Origin: Acidimicrobiaceae bacterium
GTDB taxonomy: Bacteria > Actinomycetota > Acidimicrobiia > Acidimicrobiales > Poriferisodalaceae
DNA length: 35,015 nucleotides
NCBI GenBank assembly: GCA_002705305.1
Contig: PAHW01000006.1
Coordinates: 6,727 to 41,741, forward strand
Reading direction: 5' to 3'
The notes under the pieces are model-generated. The model was not told the DNA's origin. It worked only from the letters and a program-made list of their open reading frames with translations, and made no database searches. This document shows, in pieces, positions 17,133 to 25,543 of the stretch; position 1 is the first letter of the stretch, and every line of letters starts with the position of its first letter. A program made the position numbers and the translations under genes.

Positions 17133-18482
17133 GTGACGACTCCCACACCCCTACGACTGCGTGAAGGAACTCCCGCGCACGCGCTAGCAGGCGTCCACCA
17201 TCTCGATGGCCGTTCCGTCATGTTGATCCAGGCCGAAGACCCCGAACATCGAGGTGCTCTAAGTCCCGAGGACGGCGACACAATGACCGCCGCCGCCCTC
17301 ATGGCCATAGAAAAACAAATGCCTATTGTCCTGCTTTTGGCATCTTCAGGAGCAGATGCGCATCATGGGGTCGCCGCTCTGGACGGCTGGGGTCGCACCG
17401 CCCGTGTCCTTGCTAAAGCTTCCGGCGTAGTACCTATCTTGGCAGGAGTCACCGGGCCCGCTGTTTCAGGCACAGCACTGCTAATAGGTCTCGCGGATGT
17501 AGTGGTGATGGCAGAGGACGCCTACGCATTCGTCAGTGGCCCCGTTCCAGTTCAACAAATGACTGGTGTCGAGGTGGATGTTGAAGAATTAGGCGGCGCG
17601 TCAGTTCACTTCCGAGACACCGGCGCCGCCAGCATTGTTGTTGCTCATGATGACGTCCTCCCGACCCTCAGTGACGTTCTTCGATTCATGCCCGATCACA
17701 ATCGCGATGAGCCCCCATTTCATGCCACATCTGACCCTGTTGACCGGCCTACTCCCGAAGCCGGAGATTTGCTTCCCGACACTCCTACCGGCTCCTACGA
17801 TGTCCGCGATGTCATCCGCTTGGTCGTAGACGACGACGATTTTTTAGAGCTCCGCAGCGGCTGGGCACAAAACCTTGTCACCGGTTTCGCATGTATGGGA
17901 GGTAGACCAGTCGGCATCATCGCAAACCAGCCGTTAGCGATGGCGGGAACCCTCGACATACCCGCCTCCCAGAAGGGCGCGCGATTTGTCTCGATGTGTG
18001 ACGCATTCAACCTGCCGTTGATCACGTTCGTAGATACACCAGGTTTCTATCCGGGCAAAGATCTCGAATGGAGAGGGATGATTCGCCACGGGGCGCAGAT
18101 GGCCTTCGCTTACGCGAGAGCAACAGTTCCGCGAATCTCAGTTGTGCTCAGGAAATCATATGGCGGTGCCTTCATCGTCATGGACTCTAAGACAATGGGT
18201 AACGATGCATATCTGGCTTGGCCATCCGCCGAAATCGCGGTCATGGGCGCCACACAAGCCGCACAAATTCTGCAACGCGGAGCCTCAGAAGAAGACGTCG
18301 CGACCTGGATCGCGGACTACGAAGAGACCTATCTCAATCCCTACGTGGGAGCCGAACGAGGTTTCGTGGACGCCGTCATCGACCCTGAGGACACTCGCAA
18401 AGAACTAGTCGACCTGATCGACTTGTTCAGTTCAAAACGCGAAAAACTCCCGAAACGACGGCACGACAACTCCCCCCTTTGA
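17133..18482 (+). CDS. Acyl-CoA carboxylase beta (carboxyltransferase) subunit, shortened N-terminus
   Basis: The product has the two crotonase-like halves of biotin-dependent acyl-CoA carboxylase carboxyltransferases (acetyl- or propionyl-CoA to malonyl- or methylmalonyl-CoA). The C-half is canonical: ANQPLAMAGTLDIPASQKGARFVSMCDAFN, TPGFYPG, IRHGAQMAFAYARATVP, RKSYGGAF and AWPSAEIAVMGA. The N-half is not. With the GTG 17133 start it has 449 residues against 510-530 normally, lacks the usual opening RERI...LLD region, and has SSGADAHHGV where the SGGARxQEG motif belongs; VEELGGASVH is kept. TTG 17082 would add 17 residues and does not restore the missing part. It follows the LysR gene by 56 bases. 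No biotin carboxylase or biotin carrier gene is in the window. It may be an altered subunit or a decarboxylase-like relative. Confidence 0.82.
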   Translation: MTTPTPLRLREGTPAHALAGVHHLDGRSVMLIQAEDPEHRGALSPEDGDTMTAAALMAIEKQMPIVLLLASSGADAHHGVAALDGWGRTARVLAKASGVVPILAGVTGPAVSGTALLIGLADVVVMAEDAYAFVSGPVPVQQMTGVEVDVEELGGASVHFRDTGAASIVVAHDDVLPTLSDVLRFMPDHNRDEPPFHATSDPVDRPTPEAGDLLPDTPTGSYDVRDVIRLVVDDDDFLELRSGWAQNLVTGFACMGGRPVGIIANQPLAMAGTLDIPASQKGARFVSMCDAFNLPLITFVDTPGFYPGKDLEWRGMIRHGAQMAFAYARATVPRISVVLRKSYGGAFIVMDSKTMGNDAYLAWPSAEIAVMGATQAAQILQRGASEEDVATWIADYEETYLNPYVGAERGFVDAVIDPEDTRKELVDLIDLFSSKREKLPKRRHDNSPL

Positions 18483-18579
18483 TACGTCTAGGTCTGCAAT
18501 AGGCGCCTTTGGGGATTGGTCTAAATGGATACATCGAGTTCCACGGACGCATATCAGGGCCTCTCAAATGGCCGAGGAG

Positions 18580-18592
18580 CCTCAAGTTGAGG
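18580..18592. repeat. Inverted repeat CCTCAA-G-TTGAGG before citrate synthase
   Basis: A perfect 6+1+6 dyad lies 98 bases upstream of the citrate synthase start, in the 208-base gap that otherwise holds no gene. The one-base loop makes a DNA operator more likely than an RNA hairpin. The binding protein is unknown. Confidence 0.35.
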
Positions 18593-18690
18593 TACGGTCC
18601 GGAGCGGGGGATAGTCGAACAGTGCAACGACGCACCTGAGGGTTGGACCCCTATGTGGAAAACTGCGACGTAGCGAAGTAGAGGAAAAGC

Positions 18691-19962
18691 GTGTCCGAAG
18701 AGTCCTTCACAATTACAGACAACCGCAGCGGAGAAAGCGTCACGGTCCCGATTGTGGACGGGACGATCTCATCGGCTGCGCTGCGCGAGCTCGACAAAGG
18801 GATGTGGTTTTACGACCCTTCCTACATGTCGACGGCGAACTGCGACAGTCAAATCACCTATATCGATGGCGGGAACGGGATTCTCCGCTACCGCGGCTAT
18901 CCAATCGAACAGCTTGCAGAGAAGTCAAATTTTCTGGAGGTGTGCTACCTCTTGCTCTATGGGGAGCTCCCTACTGAAGCGCAGGCTGAGGAGTGGGTGC
19001 ACCACATCACGTTCCACACCTACGTTCATGAAAACATCGCTCGCTTTATGCAGGGATTCCGTTACGACGCGCATCCGATGGGCACCTTGGTATCGACTGT
19101 GGCTGCATTGTCCACGTTCTATCCCGAGGCCAAAGAGATAAATGACCCTCATAACCGGTTGATTCAAACAATTCGTCTCATCGCAAAAATGCCGACGATG
19201 GCTGCGTTTGCCTACAAGAATCGGCTAGGTCTTCCATACGAGTATCCCGTCAATCACTTGGGCTATACCGGCAACTTTCTCCGAATGATGTGGAACGTCG
19301 CCGATCCGGTTTATGAACCGGACCCGGTTCTGACAAGAGCGCTCGACGTGTTGTTGATCCTTCACGCTGATCACGAGCAAAATTGTTCTACAACCACTAT
19401 GCGCACCGTTGGATCTAGCAACGCTGACCCGTTTTCCGCAGTCGCGGCCGCGACATGCGGCCTCTACGGCCCACTACATGGCGGCGCAAACGAGGCCGTT
19501 ATCCACATGTTGCATGAAATTGGAAGTTTCGACAACGTCGCGGGGTATGTCGAAAAAGTGAAGTCCGGAGAGACCCTGCTGCAAGGGTTTGGTCACCGCG
19601 TATACAAAAGTTATGACCCTAGGGCGACGATCATTAAACAAACCGCAGACGACGTTTTCAAAGTGACCGGGATGAACCCCTTGCTAGATATTGCGATGAA
19701 ACTCGAAGACGTCGCCCTAAGTGACCCGTACTTCATTGACCGCAATCTTTATCCCAATGTGGACTTCTACTCGGGATTGATTTACGAGGCGATGGGCTTT
19801 CCCATGGATATGTTCACGGTCTTGTTCGCCATCGGACGTACTCCGGGATGGCTTGCGCATTGGCAAGAGATGCTCGACGACCCTGAACAGAAAATCTATC
19901 GGCCACGTCAGAAGTACACCGGTCCCGACGAGCGAGACTACGTACCAATCTCCAATCGCTGA
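18691..19962 (+). CDS. gltA: Citrate synthase
   Basis: Citrate synthase condenses acetyl-CoA and oxaloacetate into citrate at the entry of the TCA cycle. The 423-residue length matches the GltA type (E. coli 427). The catalytic triad is visible: His263 in GPLHGGANE, His302 in GFGHRVYK and Asp358 in NVDFYSG; LHADHEQNCSTTT is also conserved. The opening VPIVDGTISSAALREL and YDPSYMSTANCDSQITYIDG show the usual N-terminal beta domain. The GTG 18691 start follows AGAGG by seven bases. The gene is separated from the carboxyltransferase by 208 bases without an evident terminator, and ends 29 bases from the convergent quinone oxidoreductase gene. Confidence 0.97.
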   Translation: MSEESFTITDNRSGESVTVPIVDGTISSAALRELDKGMWFYDPSYMSTANCDSQITYIDGGNGILRYRGYPIEQLAEKSNFLEVCYLLLYGELPTEAQAEEWVHHITFHTYVHENIARFMQGFRYDAHPMGTLVSTVAALSTFYPEAKEINDPHNRLIQTIRLIAKMPTMAAFAYKNRLGLPYEYPVNHLGYTGNFLRMMWNVADPVYEPDPVLTRALDVLLILHADHEQNCSTTTMRTVGSSNADPFSAVAAATCGLYGPLHGGANEAVIHMLHEIGSFDNVAGYVEKVKSGETLLQGFGHRVYKSYDPRATIIKQTADDVFKVTGMNPLLDIAMKLEDVALSDPYFIDRNLYPNVDFYSGLIYEAMGFPMDMFTVLFAIGRTPGWLAHWQEMLDDPEQKIYRPRQKYTGPDERDYVPISNR

Positions 19963-19991
19963 CAGACCCATACCGGCAGTGAATACTCCGG

Positions 19992-20972
19992 CTAGATATC
20001 AATGAGGATCTTCCCCACGTTGGCGTTGCTCTCCATGTAGAGGTGTGCGTCAGCAATATCCTCGAGTCGGTATCTCGAATCGATGACGGGCTTCAACGTA
20101 CCTTCGTCGAATAGCGGCAATAACTCCGCTACGAAACGCTGATTGGCTTCAATTTTTTGTTCGATTGGCCTTGAACGCAGCACGGTTCCAATTAACGACG
20201 CTCGTTTGGGAAGTAGGGCACCGAGAGCAAACGACGTCGCCGGGCCGCCCATCACACCAACCTGAATGATTCGCCCTTGAGTTTTGAGACATTGGAGATT
20301 TTTGCCTAAATAGTCTCCGCCGATTACGTCGAGCACAACGTCCACTCCTTGGCCCTGAGTCCACAGCTCAACTTCCTCGACGAAATCACTTTTGGTGTAA
20401 TCCACGATCAGGTCGGCGCCGAGTTCGCGACAAGAATCAACTTTGTTGGTGGAACATGTGACCGCGATCCGGGCTCCGATGGCGTTAGCAATCTGAATTG
20501 ACGCTGTACCTACACCCGACGCGCCGGCGTGAACAAGCGCCCGACCACCGGAGGTCAAGTTTCCTTGAGTGACAAGGGCGTCGTGGGCGGTCATGAATAC
20601 CTCCGGAATGGCGGCCGCGTCGGCAAGATCAACATTTTGGGGCACTGCTTGAAGCATGCGTTCGTGAGTCACGACCTTCCCGGCCATTCCGCCTCCGGCC
20701 ACTATGCCCATGACCTCATCGCCGATAGACCACCGCTGCACCTCCGCGCCAATGGAGCCAACGCGTCCGGAAAACTCCAAACCAGGTATCTCATGTAGAG
20801 GTTTCGGTCCCGGAGCTGGGTACTGACCCATCCGTTGCAAAAGATCGGCGCGGTTCATTGCGGAGGCCACAACTTCGACCAAAACCTGATCTGGGCCGGG
20901 TTCAGGATCCGGAAGCTCTTTCAATTCCAAAACGTTGACGTCGCCGTATTCGGGGATCACTACTGCTCGCAT
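19992..20972 (-). CDS. NAD(P)H:quinone oxidoreductase, zinc-independent MDR family
   Basis: A 326-residue medium-chain dehydrogenase/reductase of the quinone oxidoreductase (QOR/PIG3-like) group. The N-terminus MRAVVIPEYGDVNVLEL and MNRADLLQRMGQYP are typical, the zinc-ligand set of alcohol dehydrogenases is missing, and the NADPH-binding turn is VHAGASGVGTASIQ (147-160). The family reduces quinones or enones in the cytoplasm. The start is ATG 20972, seven bases after TAGCCT (20985-20980 on this strand), so a leaderless transcript is likely. It diverges from the acyl-CoA dehydrogenase gene across 73 bases that carry a short direct repeat. Confidence 0.93.
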   Translation of the reverse strand: MRAVVIPEYGDVNVLELKELPDPEPGPDQVLVEVVASAMNRADLLQRMGQYPAPGPKPLHEIPGLEFSGRVGSIGAEVQRWSIGDEVMGIVAGGGMAGKVVTHERMLQAVPQNVDLADAAAIPEVFMTAHDALVTQGNLTSGGRALVHAGASGVGTASIQIANAIGARIAVTCSTNKVDSCRELGADLIVDYTKSDFVEEVELWTQGQGVDVVLDVIGGDYLGKNLQCLKTQGRIIQVGVMGGPATSFALGALLPKRASLIGTVLRSRPIEQKIEANQRFVAELLPLFDEGTLKPVIDSRYRLEDIADAHLYMESNANVGKILIDI

Positions 20973-20979
20973 TTGGGCG

Positions 20980-20985
20980 AGGCTA
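20980..20985 (-). promoter_or_regulatory. -10 box (TAGCCT) of the quinone oxidoreductase gene
   Basis: The same hexamer and the same seven-base gap to the start codon occur before the Ppx/GppA gene. The usual -35 region falls in the direct repeat 20990-21007. Confidence 0.45.
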
Positions 20986-20989
20986 CAGC

Positions 20990-21007
20990 TCAGAACTCGT
21001 TCAGAAC
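20990..21007. repeat. Direct repeat TCAGAAC-N4-TCAGAAC in a divergent promoter region
   Basis: The 7-bp unit occurs at 20990-20996 and 21001-21007, an 11-base period that places both copies on one face of the helix. It lies just upstream of the quinone oxidoreductase -10 box and before the acyl-CoA dehydrogenase start, so it could bind a tandem regulator. Confidence 0.35.
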
Positions 21008-21045
21008 GGGTAGATGTTGAACCGCCTCGCTACGCTCAGAAGGCG

Positions 21046-22164
21046 ATGGATTACACGTGGCCAACTGAACTCGATGAATTGGCGGCTGAGGCCCGCGAAT
21101 GGGTAGCCGAAGCAACCTCCGATTTGTTCAACACCGACGACGGTTGGTTAGTCGGTTATAGCGACGAATTCACTCGCAGGCTTGCCAACAGGGGTTGGAT
21201 CGGCATGACATGGCCTATCGAGAAGGGCGGCGATGGGCGGCCCGAAATTGAGCGTTTCGTCGTAACCGAACAACTTCTATTAGGTCGAGCACCGATGGCC
21301 GGGTCATTTTTCCCTGACCGACAAATCGGACCCGTACTCCTCAACTACGGCACCGAATACCAACAACAACGTTTCTTGCCCGATATGAGGAAGGGTCGCT
21401 CAAAGTGGTGCATTGGGATGTCAGAACCGGATGCGGGATCAAACGTTGCTGGTATCAGCACCAGTGCAGTCAAGGATGGCGATCGGTGGATAGTTAATGG
21501 CCAAAAGATTTGGACAAGCGGGGCTCAAACAGCCGACTGGTGTTATTTGATCTGTCGCACAGATCTCGATGCGGCACCCCACAAGGGCATGAGCGAATTC
21601 ATTGTCGATATGAAGTCTCCGGGCATTCAGATCAAACCCATTAAGGACGCTTCAGGTGACGCTCATTTCAATGAAGTTTTCTTCGATGACGTCATGGTCC
21701 CCGAAGAGAACTTAGTGGGCGAGTTAAACAACAGCTTCGGTCAGACTATGCGTCAGCTGGAACACGAACGGGGCGGCATTGACCGACTCGCATCGAACCA
21801 ACGTCTCTACCTCGACATAAAAGAATCAGCTGACTGGACCGATCCGCTGATTCGACAACAAATCGCTCAAATCGAAACCGGCTACCAAATTGGCCGCGAC
21901 ATGGTCCTCCGCAATGTGCTGCGACAGACGCCATTTCCTCAGTATTCGGCTGTGACGAAGACCTGGTGCACCGAATTCGAACAAGAAGTTACGAATTTCG
22001 TCGGTCTCGTCACCGGAGCTGAAACCATGTTGGCGAACAGAGTTTCACGCAACGTGGTGTATGCGCCCGCGTACACGATCATGGGCGGCACCACCCAAAT
22101 CCTTCGGAACATCATCGGCGAGAGAATTCTCGGCCTCCCTCGAGAACCGCGTCCACAATCGTGA
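21046..22164 (+). CDS. Acyl-CoA dehydrogenase family protein (FadE-like)
   Basis: A 372-residue flavin-dependent acyl-CoA dehydrogenase. The three-domain order is recognisable: N-terminal helices, the FAD-contacting strands GMSEPDAGSNVA and IVNGQKIWTSGA (about 124-160), and C-terminal helices ending in GGTTQILRNIIGERILGLPRE, as in actinobacterial FadE proteins. The family introduces a 2,3-double bond in acyl-CoA, passing electrons to ETF. ATG 21046 is chosen because MDYTWPTELDELAAEAREW matches the start of the first helix; the longer frame from 20935 would run over the divergent gene's promoter and start. The stop overlaps the phosphatase start as GTGA. Chain length or steroid specificity cannot be judged. 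Confidence 0.9.
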   Translation: MDYTWPTELDELAAEAREWVAEATSDLFNTDDGWLVGYSDEFTRRLANRGWIGMTWPIEKGGDGRPEIERFVVTEQLLLGRAPMAGSFFPDRQIGPVLLNYGTEYQQQRFLPDMRKGRSKWCIGMSEPDAGSNVAGISTSAVKDGDRWIVNGQKIWTSGAQTADWCYLICRTDLDAAPHKGMSEFIVDMKSPGIQIKPIKDASGDAHFNEVFFDDVMVPEENLVGELNNSFGQTMRQLEHERGGIDRLASNQRLYLDIKESADWTDPLIRQQIAQIETGYQIGRDMVLRNVLRQTPFPQYSAVTKTWCTEFEQEVTNFVGLVTGAETMLANRVSRNVVYAPAYTIMGGTTQILRNIIGERILGLPREPRPQS

Positions 22165-22931
22165 ATCGCGATGCGGCAGTAGTGCCGTTGACAGGGGCTA
22201 TGAATTGTCGCGACATCGGTGGCTATCCAGCGACCCAAGACCGTCGCGTTCGTACGAACGCCATCTTTCGATCAGATCGCCTCAGTCAGTTGACTGACGA
22301 CGACCAAGAAGAGTTAGCCGGTTACGGAATTCGCACGGTCATCGACTTCCGGACCTCTGCGGAGGCCTCTCGGGATGTCTCCCGTCTTTGGTCAACGGTC
22401 ACAACTCACGCGCCCTTGCCAATTGGTGATGAAATCGCTCAACAACAAGAATTTGTGGACAGGATCCGTTCAGGAGAGATCACCTCTGTGACGGTTGATG
22501 ATGTGGTCGACAGCTATTTAGACATGTTGTCGGATTCGGGGTTTCAATTTGCGAGCTTCCTTGAGTTGACTGCGGACCTAGATTGTTGGCCTTTGCTCTT
22601 TCATTGCACGGCCGGCAAAGATCGAACGGGCATCGCTGCGGCCCTGATTTTGGAGCTATGCGGGGTTGAACGCGAGTTTGTCCTTGATGACTACGAGCTG
22701 ACGAATGTTTTGAGGTCCGAGCGCCGCATTGAAGAGCTTAAACCCAGCCTGGAAGCGGCCGGCGTCAACATCGACGCTATTCGACCGGCTCTATCTGCCC
22801 CGCGAATTGCAATGGCGCGCACGTTGGATGACATCGACAAAACTCATGGAGGAGTCGAAGCATTCGTGGTCGACGAGTTACACGTTGACCCCGACAGCAT
22901 TGCTGTGCTTCGCCTCAACCTCCTGGTCTGA
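22161..22931 (+). CDS. Tyrosine-protein-phosphatase-like (Y_phosphatase3) protein
   Basis: A 256-residue member of the bacterial tyrosine / dual-specificity phosphatase group related to M. tuberculosis PtpB. The signature loop is HCTAGKDRTG with Cys149 as nucleophile and Arg155, matching CX5R. The N-terminal NCRDIGGY and IFRSDRLSQLT, and the later VIDFRTSAEA, are the other family landmarks. It has no signal peptide. Substrates in this group include phosphotyrosine proteins and phosphoinositides, so the target here is open. GTG 22161 overlaps the acyl-CoA dehydrogenase stop by four bases; the SulP transporter gene begins 22 bases after it, so all three may be cotranscribed. Confidence 0.9.
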   Translation: MNRDAAVVPLTGAMNCRDIGGYPATQDRRVRTNAIFRSDRLSQLTDDDQEELAGYGIRTVIDFRTSAEASRDVSRLWSTVTTHAPLPIGDEIAQQQEFVDRIRSGEITSVTVDDVVDSYLDMLSDSGFQFASFLELTADLDCWPLLFHCTAGKDRTGIAAALILELCGVEREFVLDDYELTNVLRSERRIEELKPSLEAAGVNIDAIRPALSAPRIAMARTLDDIDKTHGGVEAFVVDELHVDPDSIAVLRLNLLV

Positions 22932-22953
22932 GAATTATGCGAGATACGGATTG

Positions 22954-24225
22954 ATGACTAAAGGTTCGGGTCAGTCGCCGCTTCGGCCGATGATGGCCAA
23001 ACCACAGTTCGGTGACGCGACGGCAGCTATCGCGGTAGCTCTTCTATTGATTCCACAATGCTTGGCTTATGCAGAGTTAGCTGGAATGCCTGCACACGTT
23101 GGGTTAATTGCGGCTTCAATTCCTCCAATAATCGCTGCCCCATTTGGGTCGTCACGTTTTTTGCAGACCGGGCCTGTCGCTCTGACTGCGATCGTCACTT
23201 TCGGTGCATTGTCAACCGTTGAAACTCCAGGGACAGCCGAATACGTAGCGCTCGGCGCTCTCATGGCGACAATGCTGGGCTGTTTTCAAATCATTTTCGG
23301 TGCTGTTCGTTGGGGCCGAATCGCGTTCCTCATGACCCCCCCAATAGTCGCCGGATTTACCAGCGGGGCAGCGCTACTGATTACAGCGTCCCAATTGCCC
23401 TCCGCTCTTGGGGCCCAATCGGACGGGGAGGTGCTCATCAGAGCGGTCAGAGCTATTCAGGCTGTTCAAACTTGGGAACCGTTCGCTATAGCGCTGGCGG
23501 GCGGCACAGTGGTTTTGGTTCTGCTTGGTCGCCGCCGTTTCGGTCGTCGGTTCCCAGGTGTACTCATCGCGGTAGTGGTAGGTGTTCTGATCGGTCGCTC
23601 GAGTTTGTATCCAGCGGCACTCGTGGGATCGATTCCGAACACATTGCCTGCAATAAAACTGGATCTGCCTTGGGGTTCCATCGGGTCTATCTTTCTCAGC
23701 GCTCTCGTGATTTCCTTCGTCCAGTTCGCTGAACCGTCCTCTATCGCCCGCCGCTTCGCGGAACAAGACGGTGAGCGATGGAACGCCGACCGTGAATTAT
23801 CCGGTCAAGGGATCGCGAACCTGGCTTCGGGTTTGTTCGGCGCGTTCCCGGTCGGCGGTAGCTTTTCCCGAAGTTCCCTAAACCGCCTGTCTGGCGGTGA
23901 AACTCGCTGGGTCGGGGTTTTCGTTGGCCTTCTGGTGTTGGCGTTTCTTCCCGTAGCTGGAGTGTTAGAGGCACTACCCAAATCGGTCCTAGCGGCCACA
24001 GTAATCATTGCGGTTTTGCCACTGTTCAACTTCGGCGCATTGCTTCAGTCGCTGAAGACGTCACGTCGGAACGGGCTGTTAGGCATCGGCACACTAATTT
24101 GCACCCTGGTCATGGCCCCGCAGATTCACCTCGCTGTGATAGCTGCAGTGGCCGTATCACTATCCCTGCGGGCGGTTGACACACTTAGGGAACGTCGAAC
24201 CTCCAAGCGTCCCCCTCAGGAATGA
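22954..24225 (+). CDS. SulP-family anion transporter lacking a STAS domain
   Basis: A 423-residue multi-spanning membrane protein of the SulP/SLC26 family, which moves sulfate, bicarbonate or other anions. The family signature is clear near the start: LLIPQCLAYAELAGMPAHVGL and SRFLQTGPVALTAI, then PPIVAGFTSGAALLI. About ten or eleven hydrophobic segments run to residue 405. The SulP C-terminal STAS domain, present in most bacterial members of 500-600 residues, is absent: the protein ends in a basic tail soon after the last helix. ATG 22954 is chosen because the longer frame overlaps the phosphatase. The 3' end overlaps the convergent hydrolase gene by 41 bases. The substrate is not predictable. 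Confidence 0.9.
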   Translation: MTKGSGQSPLRPMMAKPQFGDATAAIAVALLLIPQCLAYAELAGMPAHVGLIAASIPPIIAAPFGSSRFLQTGPVALTAIVTFGALSTVETPGTAEYVALGALMATMLGCFQIIFGAVRWGRIAFLMTPPIVAGFTSGAALLITASQLPSALGAQSDGEVLIRAVRAIQAVQTWEPFAIALAGGTVVLVLLGRRRFGRRFPGVLIAVVVGVLIGRSSLYPAALVGSIPNTLPAIKLDLPWGSIGSIFLSALVISFVQFAEPSSIARRFAEQDGERWNADRELSGQGIANLASGLFGAFPVGGSFSRSSLNRLSGGETRWVGVFVGLLVLAFLPVAGVLEALPKSVLAATVIIAVLPLFNFGALLQSLKTSRRNGLLGIGTLICTLVMAPQIHLAVIAAVAVSLSLRAVDTLRERRTSKRPPQE

Positions 24226-25030
24226 TCCGACCAGCGGTGCGACCCGCGAAGTGCGTACCGATCACCAGCCTGCCATCGCTCCATCGTTGATACGCCTCGT
24301 GACGTGTAGCGGTAGACATGTCCTGACGCCAATCCGCGCTTGAGGCAAGATCAGGTTTGGCGAACTGAACGGGGTGGTGCGTCATATCGCCCGTGATAAG
24401 AGCCGATTGACCTGCAGATTCGATAGCGACGCTCACGTGACCGGGTGTGTGCCCGGGAGTTGATTCCAAAGTCACCTCGCTGCTGAGTCGATGGTCGACC
24501 GCAACCATCGTGGCCATACCCGCATCAACTATCGGCTGCACCGAATCGTCGAAAACCGGGCCGTAGTGCTGCGGTTCGTTTAGCCAATGGTCGAACTCAC
24601 TTTGAACAAAAAGGTATTCAGCATTCGGAAAGGTCGGAACCCAAGCACCTTCTACCAGGCGGGTATTCCAGCCAACGTGATCTACGTGCAGGTGAGTACT
24701 CAAAACGACGTCAATGTCTTCGGGCCTATAGCCCGCGCGTTCAAGCTCCCCAATGAAGTCGGTCTGTAACCCATCGAACGGAAGGGCGCCCGGCCGGTGC
24801 TTGTCGTTACCGCAGCACGTGTCAACAATGATCGTCGATCCTTGCGACTCCAGAACAAGAGCATGGATCGAGAGCTTCATTCGACCTTCATCAGTGACGA
24901 AGTCGGGCCGGAGCCACGCCAGTTCGTCAATCACGTCTTCGGCGCCTGGAAGCAGAGCCGAGAAGGGCCAGTGCTTTTCGATCTCCAACACCTTCGTGAC
25001 AGGCACGTCACCTACATGCCACGTTGCCAT
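24185..25030 (-). CDS. Metallo-beta-lactamase-fold hydrolase
   Basis: A 281-residue MBL-fold metalloenzyme. THLHVDHVG gives the metal motif HxHxDH (H113, H115, D117, H118); GHTPGH supplies the third His (H194 or H198), LITGDMTHHP the bridging Asp215, and GTHFAGRTAGRI near the end a further His. This arrangement fits lactonase or thioester hydrolase branches of the superfamily rather than antibiotic lactamases. No signal peptide is present. ATG 25030 is preferred (MATWHVGDVPVTKVLE is the usual opening); an upstream GTG at 25063 would add 11 mostly basic residues. The 3' end overlaps SulP tail to tail, and the gene diverges from the PGPGW protein across 108 bases. Confidence 0.9.
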   Translation of the reverse strand: MATWHVGDVPVTKVLEIEKHWPFSALLPGAEDVIDELAWLRPDFVTDEGRMKLSIHALVLESQGSTIIVDTCCGNDKHRPGALPFDGLQTDFIGELERAGYRPEDIDVVLSTHLHVDHVGWNTRLVEGAWVPTFPNAEYLFVQSEFDHWLNEPQHYGPVFDDSVQPIVDAGMATMVAVDHRLSSEVTLESTPGHTPGHVSVAIESAGQSALITGDMTHHPVQFAKPDLASSADWRQDMSTATRHEAYQRWSDGRLVIGTHFAGRTAGRIIPEGDAWRFDVP

Positions 25031-25138
25031 AAAACCACCCGCCCTTTTCCTCGCTCCGCCCACACAGCGGGCATTACACGCGCCAGACTAGAACCACTCA
25101 ACACGTTTCGACGATCCTTAAGGGAAAGGGACACCTGG

Positions 25139-25510
25139 GTGAGTGAAGAAGAAAACCGTTTCGAAGAAGCGGCGATTGAAGCAGAATTCGAGACCGGATA
25201 TCGCGAAGAAACTCGGGAAGAAGCTCGCCGGGGTGTCATCACCCGTCTCTTCCGCATCGCTTCGGGATCGTTGATAACAGTTCTTGGCGTTATTTTGATG
25301 CCGCTACCGGGGCCCGGTCTGTTGGTTGTCGCCATCGGTCTCGGTGTTCTCAGCAGAGACGTCGCCTGGGCCGACCGCCTTCTTCAAATAGTGCGGCGAC
25401 GGTTACCAAGCGACAGCGACGGTCGTTTACCGAGGTCCAGCATCGCCACCATGGTTGTTCTGGCATTAGCAGGGATCGCATTTTCAGTTTGGGTGGTATT
25501 CCTGGGCTGA
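25139..25510 (+). CDS. Small PGPGW-family membrane protein
   Basis: A 123-residue protein with an acidic, probably helical N-terminus (SEEENRFEEAAIEAEFE...), a hydrophobic pair at about 36-72 holding the family motif PLPGPG (55-60), and a last helix at 101-122. It matches the putative transmembrane PGPGW family (TIGR02611-like) of Actinobacteria, whose function is unknown to me. The start is GTG 25139 after AAAGGG with an eight-base gap. A longer frame runs back to 24797 but crosses the oppositely transcribed hydrolase gene and has no family support. Confidence 0.85.
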   Translation: MSEEENRFEEAAIEAEFETGYREETREEARRGVITRLFRIASGSLITVLGVILMPLPGPGLLVVAIGLGVLSRDVAWADRLLQIVRRRLPSDSDGRLPRSSIATMVVLALAGIAFSVWVVFLG

Positions 25511-25524
25511 GTAAAGATTCGGTC

Positions 25525-25540
25525 TCGGGGAAATCTCCGA
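25525..25540. terminator. Weak convergent terminator candidate
   Basis: TCGGGGA and TCTCCGA can form a short stem (one G-U pair) in the 33-base gap between two convergent genes. It has no U-run, so it may be accidental. Confidence 0.25.
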
Positions 25541-25543
25541 CAA

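Noticed and set aside
18483-18690. Possible tRNA or small RNA in the gap before citrate synthase
   Set aside because: No T-loop consensus or cloverleaf can be assembled; only a short dyad is present.
22729-22953. N-terminal extension of SulP
   Set aside because: It overlaps the phosphatase in another frame; the SulP signature begins just after ATG 22954.
24797-25138. Long N-terminal extension of the PGPGW protein
   Set aside because: It lies antisense to the metallo-beta-lactamase-fold gene, has no family similarity, and a ribosome-binding site precedes GTG 25139.
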